DNA from: CAMFLJ01 sp963702555
Lineage (GTDB): Bacteria > Actinomycetota > Acidimicrobiia > Acidimicrobiales > Acidimicrobilacustridaceae
Length of the DNA: 64,000 nt
Assembly (NCBI GenBank): GCA_963702555.1
Contig: CAVPCW010000010.1
Coordinates: forward strand, 558,001-622,000
Direction: 5' to 3'
Position numbers and translations under genes: made by a program. Under the pieces are notes generated by a model. The model ran no database searches. It was not told the origin of the DNA and worked only from the letters and a program-made list of their open reading frames with translations. This document shows, one piece after another, positions 25,834-36,735 of the stretch; the stretch's first letter is position 1; the number at the start of each line of letters is the position of its first letter.

Positions 25834-26651
25834 TCGGAGATCGGCCAGGGGTCGGCGGCGCCGGCCTGGGCCAGGAGCTCCCGCAGGGGCTCGTACAGCG
25901 CGGGTGGTGCGGCCAGCACGAAGTCGACGTCCTCGGGCCCGCCGTTCAGGTGCCCGACGAGCGCGCCGGCCTCGCGTGCGATCAGGGCGCCGGCCACGTG
26001 GTCCCAGGGCTGGAGGCCACGCTCGTAGTAGGCGTCGGCGCGGCCGTGGGCCACCGAGCAGAGGTCGACCGACGCGGCGCCCATGCGCCGGATGTCGCGG
26101 ACCTTCGGGAGGATGCGGGTGAGCACGGCGGCCTGAAGCTCGCGCCGCTCGGGCTGGTACGAGAAGCCGGTGGCGACCAACGCCCGGCTCAGGTCGGTCT
26201 CGGCCGAGGTGACGATCGGGCGACCGTTGCGGAAGGCCCCTCCGCCGAGGGTGGCGGTGAAGACGTCGGCGTGCAGCGGGTCATGGACCACTCCGGCCAC
26301 GGTGGTGCCGTCGATCTGGACTCCGATCGAGACGGCGAACCCGGCGTGGGCGTAGAGGTAGTTGGTCGTGCCGTCGAGGGGGTCGACGACCCAGCGCACG
26401 CCGGTGGTGCCGGCGTGGTCGGTGCCCTCCTCGCCGAGGATGCCGTCGTCGGGCCGGGCCGCCTTGAGGCCCTCGACGATGAGCCGCTCGGACGCACGGT
26501 CCATCTCGGTGACCATGTCGGTGCCGGTGGACTTGGTGTCCACGCTGGCCCGTGCCCGTCCGAGCCCGTCGACGAGGAGGGCGGCGGCGTCGGCGGCGAG
26601 GCGTTCGGCGAGGGAGAGGAGGTGGGCGTGGTCGGCGGCGTCGGTGCTCAT
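25830..26651 (-). CDS. Inositol monophosphatase-family protein
   Basis: 273 residues of the Mg-dependent, Li-sensitive phosphatase family. Metal ligands are visible in GEEGTD, the diagnostic VDPLDGTTNY and the C-terminal WDHVAGALIAREAGA. Actinobacterial relatives act on inositol phosphate, histidinol phosphate or fructose bisphosphate; in a PIM-making organism inositol 1-phosphate is a reasonable guess. ATG start is five bases downstream of a small membrane protein stop, so it is the second gene of a two-gene unit. Confidence 0.88.
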   Translation of the reverse strand: MSTDAADHAHLLSLAERLAADAAALLVDGLGRARASVDTKSTGTDMVTEMDRASERLIVEGLKAARPDDGILGEEGTDHAGTTGVRWVVDPLDGTTNYLYAHAGFAVSIGVQIDGTTVAGVVHDPLHADVFTATLGGGAFRNGRPIVTSAETDLSRALVATGFSYQPERRELQAAVLTRILPKVRDIRRMGAASVDLCSVAHGRADAYYERGLQPWDHVAGALIAREAGALVGHLNGGPEDVDFVLAAPPALYEPLRELLAQAGAADPWPISD

Positions 26652-26655
26652 CGCG

Positions 26656-27036
26656 TCAGCGCACGCGGGGCGGCTTGCGGACCGCGCCGCCCCCGGGGGT
26701 GGCGTCGGTCGGGGGCCGGTTGGCCTGGATGGTGCGCCATTCGCCCATGGCCCGCAGGGTGAGCACCACCACGACGGCGGTGCCGCCGGCGGCGAGCAGG
26801 GCACCGACGAGGGCGCCGAGGCCCACGGCGAGGGTGTTGTCGCCGGTGGTCTGCAGGTCGATGAAGGCGTAGCCGATGAAGCCACCGGCGGCACCGGCCA
26901 GGAGGATGGCGGCGAAGGCGAGCACGCGGGCGCCGACGGACGGCAGGGCGGTGCGGGTCTCGGTGGACCCGTCGGCGGCCGACACGCGGGATCGGCGGGT
27001 GGCGCGGCCGGGGTCGGGGGAGGCGGGATCGGGCAT
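26656..27036 (-). CDS. Hypothetical two-helix membrane protein
   Basis: 126 residues. A basic N-terminal region of about 40 residues is followed by two hydrophobic helices (VLAFAAILLAGAAGGFIGYA and LGALVGALLAAGGTAVVVVL) and a short basic tail (VRKPPRVR). Unrecognised. ATG at 27036 is supported by a -10 (TACCAT) eight bases before it. It precedes the inositol monophosphatase gene by four bases. Confidence 0.65.
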   Translation of the reverse strand: MPDPASPDPGRATRRSRVSAADGSTETRTALPSVGARVLAFAAILLAGAAGGFIGYAFIDLQTTGDNTLAVGLGALVGALLAAGGTAVVVVLTLRAMGEWRTIQANRPPTDATPGGGAVRKPPRVR

Positions 27037-27044
27037 CGGGGGCA

Positions 27045-27102
27045 ATGGTACGGGGCCGGCCCGGCGGGGTGCGCCCCGGGGCCACATCCCCACCCGTACA
27101 GT
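27045..27102. promoter_or_regulatory. Divergent leaderless promoters
   Basis: Minus-strand TACCAT (27050-27045) ends eight bases before the ATG at 27036, and plus-strand TACAGT (27097-27102) ends seven bases before the GTG at 27110. Neither gene has a ribosome site between -10 and start. Confidence 0.5.
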
Positions 27103-27109
27103 TGGCGCC

Positions 27110-27844
27110 GTGAAGCCGCTGATCGTGCTGCCCACCTACAACGAGGCAGAGAACATCGTCGAGGTCCTCGACCGGGTCCGTGAGGCCGTTCCCGAGGCCG
27201 ACGTCCTCGTCGTCGACGACGGCAGCCCCGACGGCACGGCCGACCTGGCCGAGGGGTGGGGGAGCGGGCACGGCGGCGGTGTCTCGGTGTTGCGCCGAGC
27301 CTCGAAGTCCGGCCTCGGTTCGGCCTACCGGGCCGGCTTCGCCCAGGGCCTCGCCCTCGGCTACGACGCCCTCATCGAGATGGACTCCGACCTCCAGCAC
27401 GACCCGGCTGCCCTCCCGGCGCTCATCAGCGCCGTCGACAGCGGCGCCGACCTGGCCATCGGGTCGCGCTACGTGCCCGGCGGCGCCATCCCCGACTGGC
27501 CCAAGCACCGCGAGTACCTCTCCCGTGGCGGCAACCGCTACGCGGCCATCATGCTCGGGCTCCAGGTGCGCGACGCCACCGCCGGGTTCCGGTGCTACGC
27601 CGCGCCGATGCTGTCCCGCATCGACCTCGACGCCATCGCCGCCGACGGCTACGGCTTCCAGATCGAGATGGCCTACGCCGTGGCCCGTCATGGCGGGCGC
27701 ATCGTGGAGGTCCCGATCAGCTTCACCGACCGGGTGCGGGGCACCTCGAAGATGTCCAGCAAGATCGTGTTCGAGGCCCTCGGCCTCGTCACCTGGTGGG
27801 CCATCCGCGACCGCATCCTGCACCGGAACCGCCCGGTCGAGTAG
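27110..27844 (+). CDS. GT2 polyprenol-phosphate mannosyltransferase-like
   Basis: 244-residue family-2 glycosyltransferase resembling the catalytic domain of Ppm1/DPM1. It opens with LIVLPTYNEAENI, has the nucleotide-binding DDGSPDGTAD and the metal-binding EMDSDLQHDP, and later YGFQIEMAYAV and VRGTSKMSS, all standard for polyprenol monophosphomannose synthases. These transfer mannose from GDP-mannose to a polyprenyl phosphate carrier for periplasmic mannosylation. With the PimB'-like gene at 6793 it supports mannolipid or mannoprotein synthesis. No membrane helix is fused to it. Confidence 0.85.
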   Translation: MKPLIVLPTYNEAENIVEVLDRVREAVPEADVLVVDDGSPDGTADLAEGWGSGHGGGVSVLRRASKSGLGSAYRAGFAQGLALGYDALIEMDSDLQHDPAALPALISAVDSGADLAIGSRYVPGGAIPDWPKHREYLSRGGNRYAAIMLGLQVRDATAGFRCYAAPMLSRIDLDAIAADGYGFQIEMAYAVARHGGRIVEVPISFTDRVRGTSKMSSKIVFEALGLVTWWAIRDRILHRNRPVE

Positions 27845-27929
27845 CGGCAGGTCAGGGCGTCGCGGCCGGGTCGAAGGTCCCGAATCAGATCCGTCGGCGA
27901 AGAACCTTCATTTCCGGTGCGATCGGGTC

Positions 27930-27935
27930 GATACT
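27930..27935 (+). promoter_or_regulatory. Predicted -10 box (GATACT)
   Basis: GATACT ends seven bases before the GTG at 27943. CTGGAGG overlaps the end of this box and could still act as a ribosome site if transcription starts further upstream. Confidence 0.35.
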
Positions 27936-27942
27936 GGAGGTC

Positions 27943-28662
27943 GTGACAACGGCAACGCTCGACATCGTCCCGCCGCAACGACTCGGCATGCTCCTCTCCG
28001 GCGCTCGCGCCGAACGAGGGCTCACGCTCGCCGACGTCGCCTCGCGGACGGGTTTCGACGAGGGTCGGCTCGCGTCCATCGAATCCGGTGAGACCCCTCT
28101 GACGGAGGAGTCGCTCCAGATCGTGATGGCCGGATACGGCACCACCGTCGACGAACTCCTGCCCGCCCGCCGCCAGGTCGTCCTCGACCTCGACGCCGGC
28201 CAGCTCCTCGTCGCCGAGGAGGCCGTCCCCTTGCAGGGCGCGCCCACCCCGGACGAGGTCCTCGGGGCCTACCTGTCCCTCGTCTACACCCTGCGGCGGG
28301 CCACGCCCGGCAGCCCGGTGGTGCTGCGCGGCTTCGACGTGGCGGTGCTGGCGAAGGCCCTCGACCTGGCCGAGCCCGACGTCGAGGCCCGCCTCCGCGG
28401 CCTGATGGCCGACCCCACCACGGAGGTCAGCCGGCTCACCAAGCTGTTCCGCAGCAAGCTCGTGCTCCCCATCGCCGGTGCGGTCGTCGTGGCCACGGCG
28501 CTCGGCACGGTCCTGGTGCTCCGCGACGACTCCCGCCCCGCGCCGGCCCCCACCGGGGTCCAGCGCATCGGCGAGGTGCCCCCGCCCGAGATCGGCCCCG
28601 CGGCCACCCAGGAGCGCAACGAGGACGGCTCGGCCACCGCGGTCCAGGAAGTCACCCCGTAG
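27943..28662 (+). CDS. Membrane-anchored HTH protein, RodZ-like layout
   Basis: 239 residues. An Xre-type helix-turn-helix occupies residues 12-65 (LGMLLSGARAERGLTLADVA, then SIESGETPLTEESL). A middle region of helices follows, then a single membrane helix near residues 170-187 (LPIAGAVVVATALGTVLVL) and an external tail of about 45 residues rich in Pro and Glu. Cytoplasmic HTH plus one helix plus external tail is the layout of RodZ-type shape proteins, but I cannot confirm homology. It may equally be an ordinary membrane-bound regulator. Confidence 0.65.
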   Translation: MTTATLDIVPPQRLGMLLSGARAERGLTLADVASRTGFDEGRLASIESGETPLTEESLQIVMAGYGTTVDELLPARRQVVLDLDAGQLLVAEEAVPLQGAPTPDEVLGAYLSLVYTLRRATPGSPVVLRGFDVAVLAKALDLAEPDVEARLRGLMADPTTEVSRLTKLFRSKLVLPIAGAVVVATALGTVLVLRDDSRPAPAPTGVQRIGEVPPPEIGPAATQERNEDGSATAVQEVTP

Positions 28663-28706
28663 CGATCTCCTCCCGGCCTCCGGTTCGGCCGACAGCTCCA
28701 CGTGAC

Positions 28707-28729
28707 GAGGGCGCCCGGTGGGCGCCCTC
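28707..28729 (+). terminator. GC-rich hairpin terminator
   Basis: Perfect 10-bp stem GAGGGCGCCC/GGGCGCCCTC around a GGT loop, 45 bases after the HTH gene and before the Nudix promoter. No T-run. Confidence 0.6.
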
Positions 28730-28745
28730 TCCGCGTGCGGTCGGG

Positions 28746-28751
28746 CAGACT
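28746..28751 (+). promoter_or_regulatory. Predicted -10 box (CAGACT), leaderless Nudix gene
   Basis: CAGACT ends six bases before the GTG at 28758, with no ribosome site. Confidence 0.35.
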
Positions 28752-28757
28752 GTCGGG

Positions 28758-29239
28758 GTGCACGAGTGGCTGGTCGGGGGTGCGGTGATCGAGGGGCCCG
28801 AGGGGCTCCTCCTCGTCCGCAACCGCCGCCGCGACGGGTCGGTCGACTGGACCCCGCCGGGTGGGGTCATCGACCACGGTGAGTCCGTGGTCGAGGGGCT
28901 GGCCCGCGAGGTCCGGGAGGAGACCGGCCTGGTCGTCACCCGGTGGGCCGGGCTGCTCTACGAGATCGAGGCCCACGCCCCCGACATGGGCTGGACCCTG
29001 CGGGTCGAGGCCTGGCAGGCGGCCGAGTGGGAGGGCGAGATCGAGATCGCCGACCCGGACGGCATCGTCGAGGAGGCCCGCTGGGTGCCGAGCGGCGACT
29101 GCGCCACCCATCTGAACGGCGGCTCGCCCTGGGTCGCCGAGCCGGTGGGCGAGTGGCTGGCCGAGCCCTGGACCGGCCGGCGCAGCTTCGGGTACCGCAT
29201 CGTCGGCACCGAACGGGCCTCGCTCGTCGTCACCCGGGT

Positions 29240-29243
<4 letters not shown>
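28758..29243 (+). CDS. Nudix hydrolase
   Basis: 161 residues with a complete Nudix box: G-x5-E-x7-REVREETGL, starting in GGVIDHGE near residue 35. The enzyme cleaves a nucleoside diphosphate linked to some moiety; the substrate is not predictable. The final 30 residues form a Trp/Pro-rich extension. It overlaps dinB by GTGA. A Nudix enzyme that cleans the nucleotide pool next to an error-prone polymerase would make sense, but this link is inference. Confidence 0.9.
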
Positions 29244-30601
<1,358 letters not shown>

Positions 30602-30686
30602 CCTAGCCTGATTTCAGGTCGCACGCGTTGTGACCGATGGCTTTTGGTGGGAAGATGACCACAAGTTTCAGCGAAGGGATCCACCG

Positions 30687-31067
30687 GTGCCGCTCTCCGA
30701 GGACGAACAGCGCATCCTGAGCGAGATCGAGCAGCAGCTCTACCAGTCCGATCCGGCACTGGCTCGCGACATCGCCGACACCACCGTCTACACGCACGCC
30801 TACCGCAACCTGAAGTGGTCGCTGCTGGGCTTCGTGGCCGGTCTCGCGGTGCTCATCCTCACGTTGGGCACGTCGTACCTGCTGGCCTTCGGTGGCTTCC
30901 TGATCATGCTGGTGTCGGCCCTGGCCGTCGAGCGCAATGCCCGCCGCCTCGGCAAGGCGGGCATGCAGCAGATGACCCAGTCGATGAAGGCCGCCGGCCT
31001 GCGTGACGCCCTGGGCAACACGAGCACCAAGCTCAAGGACCGGCTGAAGCGCCCCGAGGACGAATAG
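30687..31067 (+). CDS. DUF3040 membrane protein
   Basis: 126 residues of an actinobacterial family. It begins PLSEDEQRILSEIEQQL, the hallmark of DUF3040, followed by two closely spaced membrane helices (near residues 48-64 and 68-86) and a basic tail. GTG at 30687 matches the family start and has GAAGGGA upstream; the open frame further upstream is not similar to the family. Function unknown, although relatives are often found beside dinB and mraZ, as here at larger distance. Confidence 0.85.
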   Translation: MPLSEDEQRILSEIEQQLYQSDPALARDIADTTVYTHAYRNLKWSLLGFVAGLAVLILTLGTSYLLAFGGFLIMLVSALAVERNARRLGKAGMQQMTQSMKAAGLRDALGNTSTKLKDRLKRPEDE

Positions 31068-31092
31068 CCCTCCTGCAGCCTGATCGATCCCC

Positions 31093-31116
31093 GATGGCGG
31101 CCTCCGGGCCGCCATC
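31093..31116. terminator. Hairpin terminator between convergent genes
   Basis: Perfect 10-bp stem GATGGCGGCC/GGCCGCCATC with a TCCG loop between the DUF3040 gene and the transglutaminase gene, which converge. Confidence 0.65.
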
Positions 31117-31202
31117 TCCGCGTTGCGGGGTCGTGGCGAGGTGCGTCCGGGTGGCGTCGCGTCCGGGGCGACGGGCGATCCGACCGGCCGCCGCCGGCTG
31201 GG

Positions 31203-33561
31203 TCAGTCGGTGCGGTGGCGGCGGGCCCGCCCCGCCCACAGCGGCCGCGGGTCGAGGAAGCGCCGGAGCCGTCCGGTGGTGCCCAGGTGGGCGTCGACGG
31301 CGTCTCGCACCTCGTCGGCGGCCCGTTCGGCGTCGGCGCCGTCGGCTGAGGCGGGGGTGGGGCCGTAGGCGGAGGCGTCGGCCGCATCGGCAAGCCGGGT
31401 CATCGCCGCGCCGGTGGTGGGCACGGCGACCCGGGCGCGGGAGGCGAGCTCGGCGTGGGTCTCGTCGGGGCGGGCGCGCACACCCGCGGCGGCCAGGGTC
31501 TCGGTGGCCTCGGCCCACGCCACGCCGACCTCGGCGGACGGCGACCCGCTGGCCCGGGCCCGCCGGCGGCGGCGGCGAACGGCCAGGGCGCCGGGCACGG
31601 CCACGAGGTAGAGCACGGCGGCCCCGAGCACGAGCACCAGCCCCCGGAGGGCCGTGCCGAGCAGGTCGGAGGAGGCGCCGGTGCTGTCGAGGGCGGCGCT
31701 GGCGGTCTCGTCGGCTGCGAGGGTCGAGGTGGTGGTGGAGCTGGCCTCCGGCGCCGTGGTCGTGGTGGTGCTGGCGGTGGAGGTGCCGTCGTCCTGGGAG
31801 CCGGGCACGCCGGTGTAGCCGGTGGCGTCGGGGTTGCCGCGGCCCGGCGTGGGCTCGAACGGCACCCAGCCGAACTCGCCGAGGTACACCTCGGGCCAGG
31901 CGTGCGCGTTGCGGCCGAGCACCTGGAAGGTGCCGGGGTTGGCGGGGTCCTCGTCGCCCCACGTGTAGCCGACGGCCACCCGGGCCGGGATGCCGAGGCT
32001 CCGGGCCATGGCGGCGAAGGCGCCGGAGAACTGCTCGCAGTAGCCGATGCGGTTGTCGAGGAAGTCGTCGATGGCGCTCTCGCCCTGACCGGCGGGCACG
32101 TCGGTGCTGTAGGTGAAGCCGCCGTCCTCCCGGAAGAAGTTCTGGAGGGCCAGGGCCTGCTCGTAGTGGGTGGCCGCACCCGAGGTGGCCTCCCGGGCGA
32201 TGCGCTCGGCCTTGGGGCTGAACCCCTCGGGGAGCTCCAGCGAGCTCTCGACCTCCTCGGGGATCTGCTGGCTGGCGCCGCGCAGCTCCTCGGCGGTGAA
32301 GTCCGGGAGCACGGACAGCACGTCGTAACTGGTGCCCTCGGTGGTGGCCTCGTCGGCGATCAGGGTGGAGGTCTCGTTGTCGTACCGGACGAGGTCGCCG
32401 GTGAGGGCTCGGAACACGATCGGCTGGTAGGCGGCGGGCATCCAGTTGGTCTCGAGCTGCTGGATCGTGAACCGCTGGGTGACCCGGTCGTCGCGGCGCG
32501 CGGAGGGGCGGCCTGTCGGCACCGAGGCTCCCGGCGGCGACGGTGTCGGTGCTGGCCGAGAGCCGCCACTGGGTGCCGTCGAAGAGGTCGAGCGACGGCG
32601 ATGCGCCAGTACGAGCGGGTGTTGGACTCCACCGTGAACAGCTCGGTCGTGGTGGTGTCGACCAGGCGGGTGCGGAGGTCGACGAGGGGGCTGGTGAGCA
32701 TGCGGGCGCTGCTGGCGTCGCCGTTGTTGCGCCAGTCGACGAGTGGCGGCTCGTCGACGCCGGGCAGGTGCGGGGCCACCAGCGTGCCGAGGGCCAGGGC
32801 GATGACCGCGAGCAGGGCGCCGGCGGCCAGCATCGAGCGACCGGCCCGGGCCCGGCCGGTGCTGACCCAGCCGTCGGAGCGCTCGAGGTCGATCACCCGG
32901 TGGGCGAGCAGGAAGGCGATCACCGTGGCGATCATCAGCACCGCACGACGCCGGGCGGTAGCGCTCGTCGGCGAGCAGGGTGGCGAAGACGAAGAGGGTG
33001 ACCGAGGGGACGAGGGCCTCGCGGGCCGACCACAACCGGAACGCCGCCCAGTCGGCCAGGAAGGCGCCGCCCGCCACGGCGGCGGCGGTGGCGAGCAGGA
33101 AGCCGGTCTGCACCGGAGCGGGGGAGACGACCTGGGAGAACGCCGACCAGGAGCGGTCGAGCTCGAGGCGGGCGGTCGAGAGGGTGTCGGGGGTGGGGAT
33201 CAGGGCGAGGGTCGTGTCGACGAAGAACAGCCAGGTGACGACGAGGAGCCACTCGACGGTGGTGATGAGGAACGTGGTCGGGACCCCGAAGCCCCGCCGG
33301 CGGCAGGCGGCGATCGGTGACGTGGCCGACGAGGGCGACGACGAGCAGTGGGGCCAGGAAGCTCCACGAGGCGAAGATGCGGCCGAACCCGACGACCGCG
33401 GCGCAGGTCATGGCGGCGAGGGCGATCTCGGTGAGCAGCAGGTGCGGGCCCGGGATACCGGTGCGGGCGGGCGGCGGGCCGCTCGGCCGGGGCCGGCGGG
33501 CGGGCCGGCGGCCCGGCGTCGGGTGACGGTGCGCGTGGGGGGCGGCAGGGTGGTCGGTCAC
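31203..33561 (-). CDS. TgpA-like membrane transglutaminase, four frameshifts
   Basis: About 784 residues after correction. It has an N-terminal block of about six membrane helices (DUF3488/TgpA type), then an external transglutaminase domain with the catalytic cysteine in GYCEQFSGAFA, histidine in GRNAHAWPEVY and the acidic segment PFEPTPGRG. A Thr/Ser-rich linker, one more helix (RGLVLVLGAAVLYLVAVPG) and a DUF4129-type cytoplasmic tail follow. Net single-base insertions near 33314, 32950, 32597 and 32497 break the frame; the joined reading is continuous. GTG start overlaps the DUF58 stop (GTGA). Third gene of a moxR-DUF58-transglutaminase unit. Confidence 0.8.
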
Positions 33562-34754
33562 CGCGGCCCCCCGGTGGGGGTGCGCCGGCGGCCGGTGTGC
33601 CGGCGCAGCGCCGCGGCCCAGCCGGCCACCAGCGGGGTGTCGGTGCCCAGGCGGACGACCGGGCCGGCGACGGTGGCCCCGCCCGTGGCCCCGGGCGCGA
33701 ACGCCAACAGGCGCCTCCGGGCCCGAGGGCTCGGCCCGGGCGACGAGGCGGGTGAGCTCGTCGGGCGCGGCGCCCGCCGGTGAGCACGACCATGGCCCCG
33801 CTCACGCCCGTGGCGCCGAGGACCTCGCCGGCGCCCGGCCAGGTCGGTGCCGCCCTGGGGCTCGATGCAGGCCAGGGCCTCGAGCAGGCTCTCGACGTGG
33901 GCGCGGCCGGCGCCGAAGCCCGCTGTCGGCGCCGCTGGCGGTGACGACCCGGACGAGGTCCTGGCGGCGGGTGCCGGCCGACCAGGATGCTGGCCGCGGC
34001 CGAGACCATGCGCTCGAAGCTCTCGGCGGTGTGGACGCCGGCGCGGTCGTCGATCACGACGGTGGTGCGGCCCTGCCAGGGCAGCTCGTCCTGGCGGACC
34101 ATGAGCTCGTCGTGGCGGGCGGTGGCGGGCCAGTGCACCCGGCGCAGGTCGTCGCCGACGACGTAGGCCCGCAGGGCGAAGAAGTCCTCACCGCCGCGGC
34201 CGAGGGCGTTGGGGTGCTCGGACCCGGCCAGCGGGTCGTTGCCGGCGCTCAGCGGCACCGCCGGCAGGGTCTCGATCGGCGGGTACACGACCAGCTCGGA
34301 GACCCCGGCGGCGGGCAGGCGGAGTCGGGCCAGCCCGAACGGGTCGGTGAGCTCGACCTGCAGCGGGCCGACGGTGACCACGCCGCGGCGCTCGGTGGCG
34401 AACCGGTAGGCGGCGCGGGTCTCGCCGCCGGGGTCGAGCGGGCGCCACGAGGAGCGAGGCGCCGCGGGTGCCCGAGACGCGGTCGCGGAGGGTGAGCACG
34501 GGGCTGGCCCGCCGGGCCCGGTTGACCACGGCGAGGTCGACCCGGGTGGACGAGCCGGCGTGGACCCTCGGCGGGTGCAGCACCCGGGTGACCGACACGT
34601 CGAGGCGGGTGGCCACCAGCCACAGCACCGAGCCGATCAGCAGGGCGGCCAGCACGGCGCCCGCGATGTAGCCCTCGATGGTGCCGAAGACCCGGCCGAG
34701 GACCAGCAGGACCCCGGCCAGCATGCCGGTGAGCCAGCCGCGGCGGGTGAGCAC
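33558..34754 (-). CDS. DUF58 protein, six frameshifts
   Basis: About 396 residues after correction. Two N-terminal helices (near residues 10-50) are followed by a beta region and the DUF58 core with FALRAYVVGDDLRRVHWPAT and ARHDELMVRQ, then a von Willebrand A-like C-terminal part. Net single-base insertions near 34440, 33980, 33921, 33838, 33777 and 33716 move the frame six times and return it to the original phase; the restored reading is coherent (for example LLEALACIEPQGGTDLAGAG). GTG start at 34754. It is a partner of MoxR-type ATPases in envelope or protein-complex assembly. Confidence 0.75.
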
Positions 34755-34758
34755 GGGC

Positions 34759-35737
34759 TCAGGCCTGACCGGCCGCCGTGGGCACGGGGATGGTGGCCAG
34801 GACCTCGCCGAGGGCGTCGGCCGGGCTGATGCCCTGGAGCTGGGCCTCCGGGGTGACCACGAGTCGGTGGGCGAGCACGGGCTCGGCGAGCGCCTTCACG
34901 TCGTCGGGGACGACGTAGGCCCGGCCCTGCGAGGCGGCCCGGGAGCGGGCGACGCGCAGCAGCGAGAGCGTGGCCCGGGGCGACATGCCGAGGGAGAGGT
35001 GGGGATGGCGGCGGGTGGCGTCGGCGAGGTCGACGAGGTAGCCGCGGATCGAGGGCGAGGCGTGCACGGTGCGGGCGGCGGCGATGAGGCCGTTCACGTC
35101 GGCGGCGGTGGCGACCGGGCTGAGGTGGGCGAGGGCCACCGCGTCGCCGTGGGTGTCGAGGACCTCGAGCTCGGAGGCCCGGTCGGGGTAGCCCACCGAC
35201 GCCTTCATCAGGAAGCGGTCGAGCTGGCTCTCCGGCAAGCGGGTAGGTGCCCTCGTGCTCGACCGGGTTCTGGGTGGCGATGACCATGAAGGGCGGCCCG
35301 AGCGGGTAGGTCGTGCCGTCGACGGTGACCTGGTTCTCGGCCATGGCCTCGAGCAGCGCCGACTGGGTCTTCGGGGAGGCCCGGTTGAGCTCGTCGCCGA
35401 GCACGATCGAGGCGAACACCGGGCCGGGCCGGAACTCGAACACGTCGGCCGACCGGTTCCAGACGGTGACGCCGACGACGTCGGAGGGCAGCAGGTCGGG
35501 GGTGAACTGGATGCGGCCGAACTCGCACTCGACCGAGGCCGCCAGGGCCTTCGCCAGGGTGGTCTTGCCGACCCCGGGCACGTCCTCGAGCAGGAGGTGG
35601 CCCTCGGAGACCAGGCAGAGCACCGCCAGCTCGACGATGTCGGACTTGCCCCGGATGGCTCGTCCGACGGCGGCGGTGATGGTGCCGAACAGCTCGGCGA
35701 ACGTCGCCGAGCGGGGCTCGGTCTCCTGGGTGGTCAC
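34759..35737 (-). CDS. moxR: MoxR-family AAA+ ATPase, one frameshift
   Basis: About 325 residues after correction. Walker A GVGKTT (in LEDVPGVGKTTLAKALA), Walker B VLGDELNRASPKTQSALLEA and sensor I IATQNPVEHEGTYPL are clear, and the lid domain contains GMSPRATLSLLRVAR. One extra base near 35237 lies between GTYPL and PESQLDRFLMK. GTG at 35737 is preceded by AGAGGAG at good spacing. MoxR ATPases act as chaperones for VWA-domain partners, here presumably the DUF58 protein encoded next. Confidence 0.88.
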
Positions 35738-35814
35738 CCGTTGCTCCTCTCGACGACGCGTGGGCACGGGCTGGCCACCCGTCCGGTAAGGCTACGCGGC
35801 CGGGAGGCGTTCGG

Positions 35815-35820
35815 TACCGT
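35815..35820 (+). promoter_or_regulatory. Predicted -10 box (TACCGT), leaderless ROK gene
   Basis: TACCGT ends seven bases before the GTG at 35828; no ribosome site. The region back to 35737 also holds the start of the divergent moxR unit. Confidence 0.45.
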
Positions 35821-35827
35821 CGGGGGC

Positions 35828-36706
35828 GTGACCGGAGACCTCGCCCTCGCCGTCGACATCGGGGGCACCAAGCTCGAGGTGGGCCTGGTCGACCTCGAGG
35901 GCGCCGTGGTGCGCCGGGCCCGGGTGGCCACCCCCGCCCGGGAGGGCGCCGAGGACATGTTCGGGGCGCTGGCCGCACTGGTGGCCGAGGTCCTCGACGA
36001 CGGCACCGACCCGGTGGTGTGCGGGGTGGGCACCGGTGGGCCGATGACGCGGGGCGGCGCCGCGGTGTCGCCCATCAACATCCCGGCCTGGCGGGGGTTC
36101 CCGCTGCACGACCGGCTGGCCGAGCTCACCGAGGTGCCCACGTTCGTCGACAACGACGCCAAGGCCCTGGCCCTCGGCGAGGGCTGGCTGGGGGCGGCGA
36201 AGGGGTGCGACGACTACGTCGCCATGGTCGTGTCCACCGGTGTCGGCGGCGGCATCGTGCTCGACGGCCGGCTGCTCGACGGGGCCGACGGCAACGCCGG
36301 CCACATCGGCCACGTGATCGTGGTGCCCGACGGCCACGGGTGCGGCTGCGGGGCGCGGGGCTGTCTGGAGGCCGAGGCGTCCGGCACGGCCATCGCCGCC
36401 ATCACCGGTCGGCCCCCCGCCGAGGCCGGCCCCGAGATCGTCGAGCGCACCGGCACCCTCGTGGGCCGGGCGGTGGCGTCGGTGGCCAACCTCCTCGACC
36501 TGCGCCTCGCCGTGGTCGCCGGGTCGGTGGCCCTCGGGTTCGGCGAGCCCTTCTTCGCGGCCGCCCAGGCCGAGGTCGACCGCTCGGCCCGCCTCGACTT
36601 CTCGACCGGCACGGTGATCCGCCCCGGGCAGCTCGGCGCCGACGGGCCCCTGGTGGGGGCCGCGGCGGTCGGCTGGCGGGGGCTCGGTGTGGCCATCGGG
36701 CGGTGA
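35828..36706 (+). CDS. ROK-family sugar kinase
   Basis: 292 residues, intact. ATP-binding DIGGTKLEVGLVD near residue 10, VDNDAKALALGEG, the phosphate loop STGVGGGIV, GHIGH and the zinc motif CGCGARGCLE are all present. Substrates in the family include glucose, N-acetylmannosamine and other hexoses; this protein is too short on specific signals to decide. It is only distantly like the ROK kinase at 13870. The next small gene follows within 30 bases. Confidence 0.88.
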   Translation: MTGDLALAVDIGGTKLEVGLVDLEGAVVRRARVATPAREGAEDMFGALAALVAEVLDDGTDPVVCGVGTGGPMTRGGAAVSPINIPAWRGFPLHDRLAELTEVPTFVDNDAKALALGEGWLGAAKGCDDYVAMVVSTGVGGGIVLDGRLLDGADGNAGHIGHVIVVPDGHGCGCGARGCLEAEASGTAIAAITGRPPAEAGPEIVERTGTLVGRAVASVANLLDLRLAVVAGSVALGFGEPFFAAAQAEVDRSARLDFSTGTVIRPGQLGADGPLVGAAAVGWRGLGVAIGR

Positions 36707-36722
36707 GCCCCCTGGCGCTCGG

Positions 36723-36728
36723 TAGCCT
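36723..36728 (+). promoter_or_regulatory. Predicted -10 box (TAGCCT)
   Basis: TAGCCT ends seven bases before the GTG at 36736, the leaderless spacing seen elsewhere. Confidence 0.4.
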
Positions 36729-36735
36729 CGACCCC

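Noticed and set aside
32490..35240. Annotation of the transglutaminase and DUF58 genes as pseudogenes
   Set aside because: All disruptions are one-base insertions, the restored proteins are complete, and start/stop overlaps between the genes are preserved.
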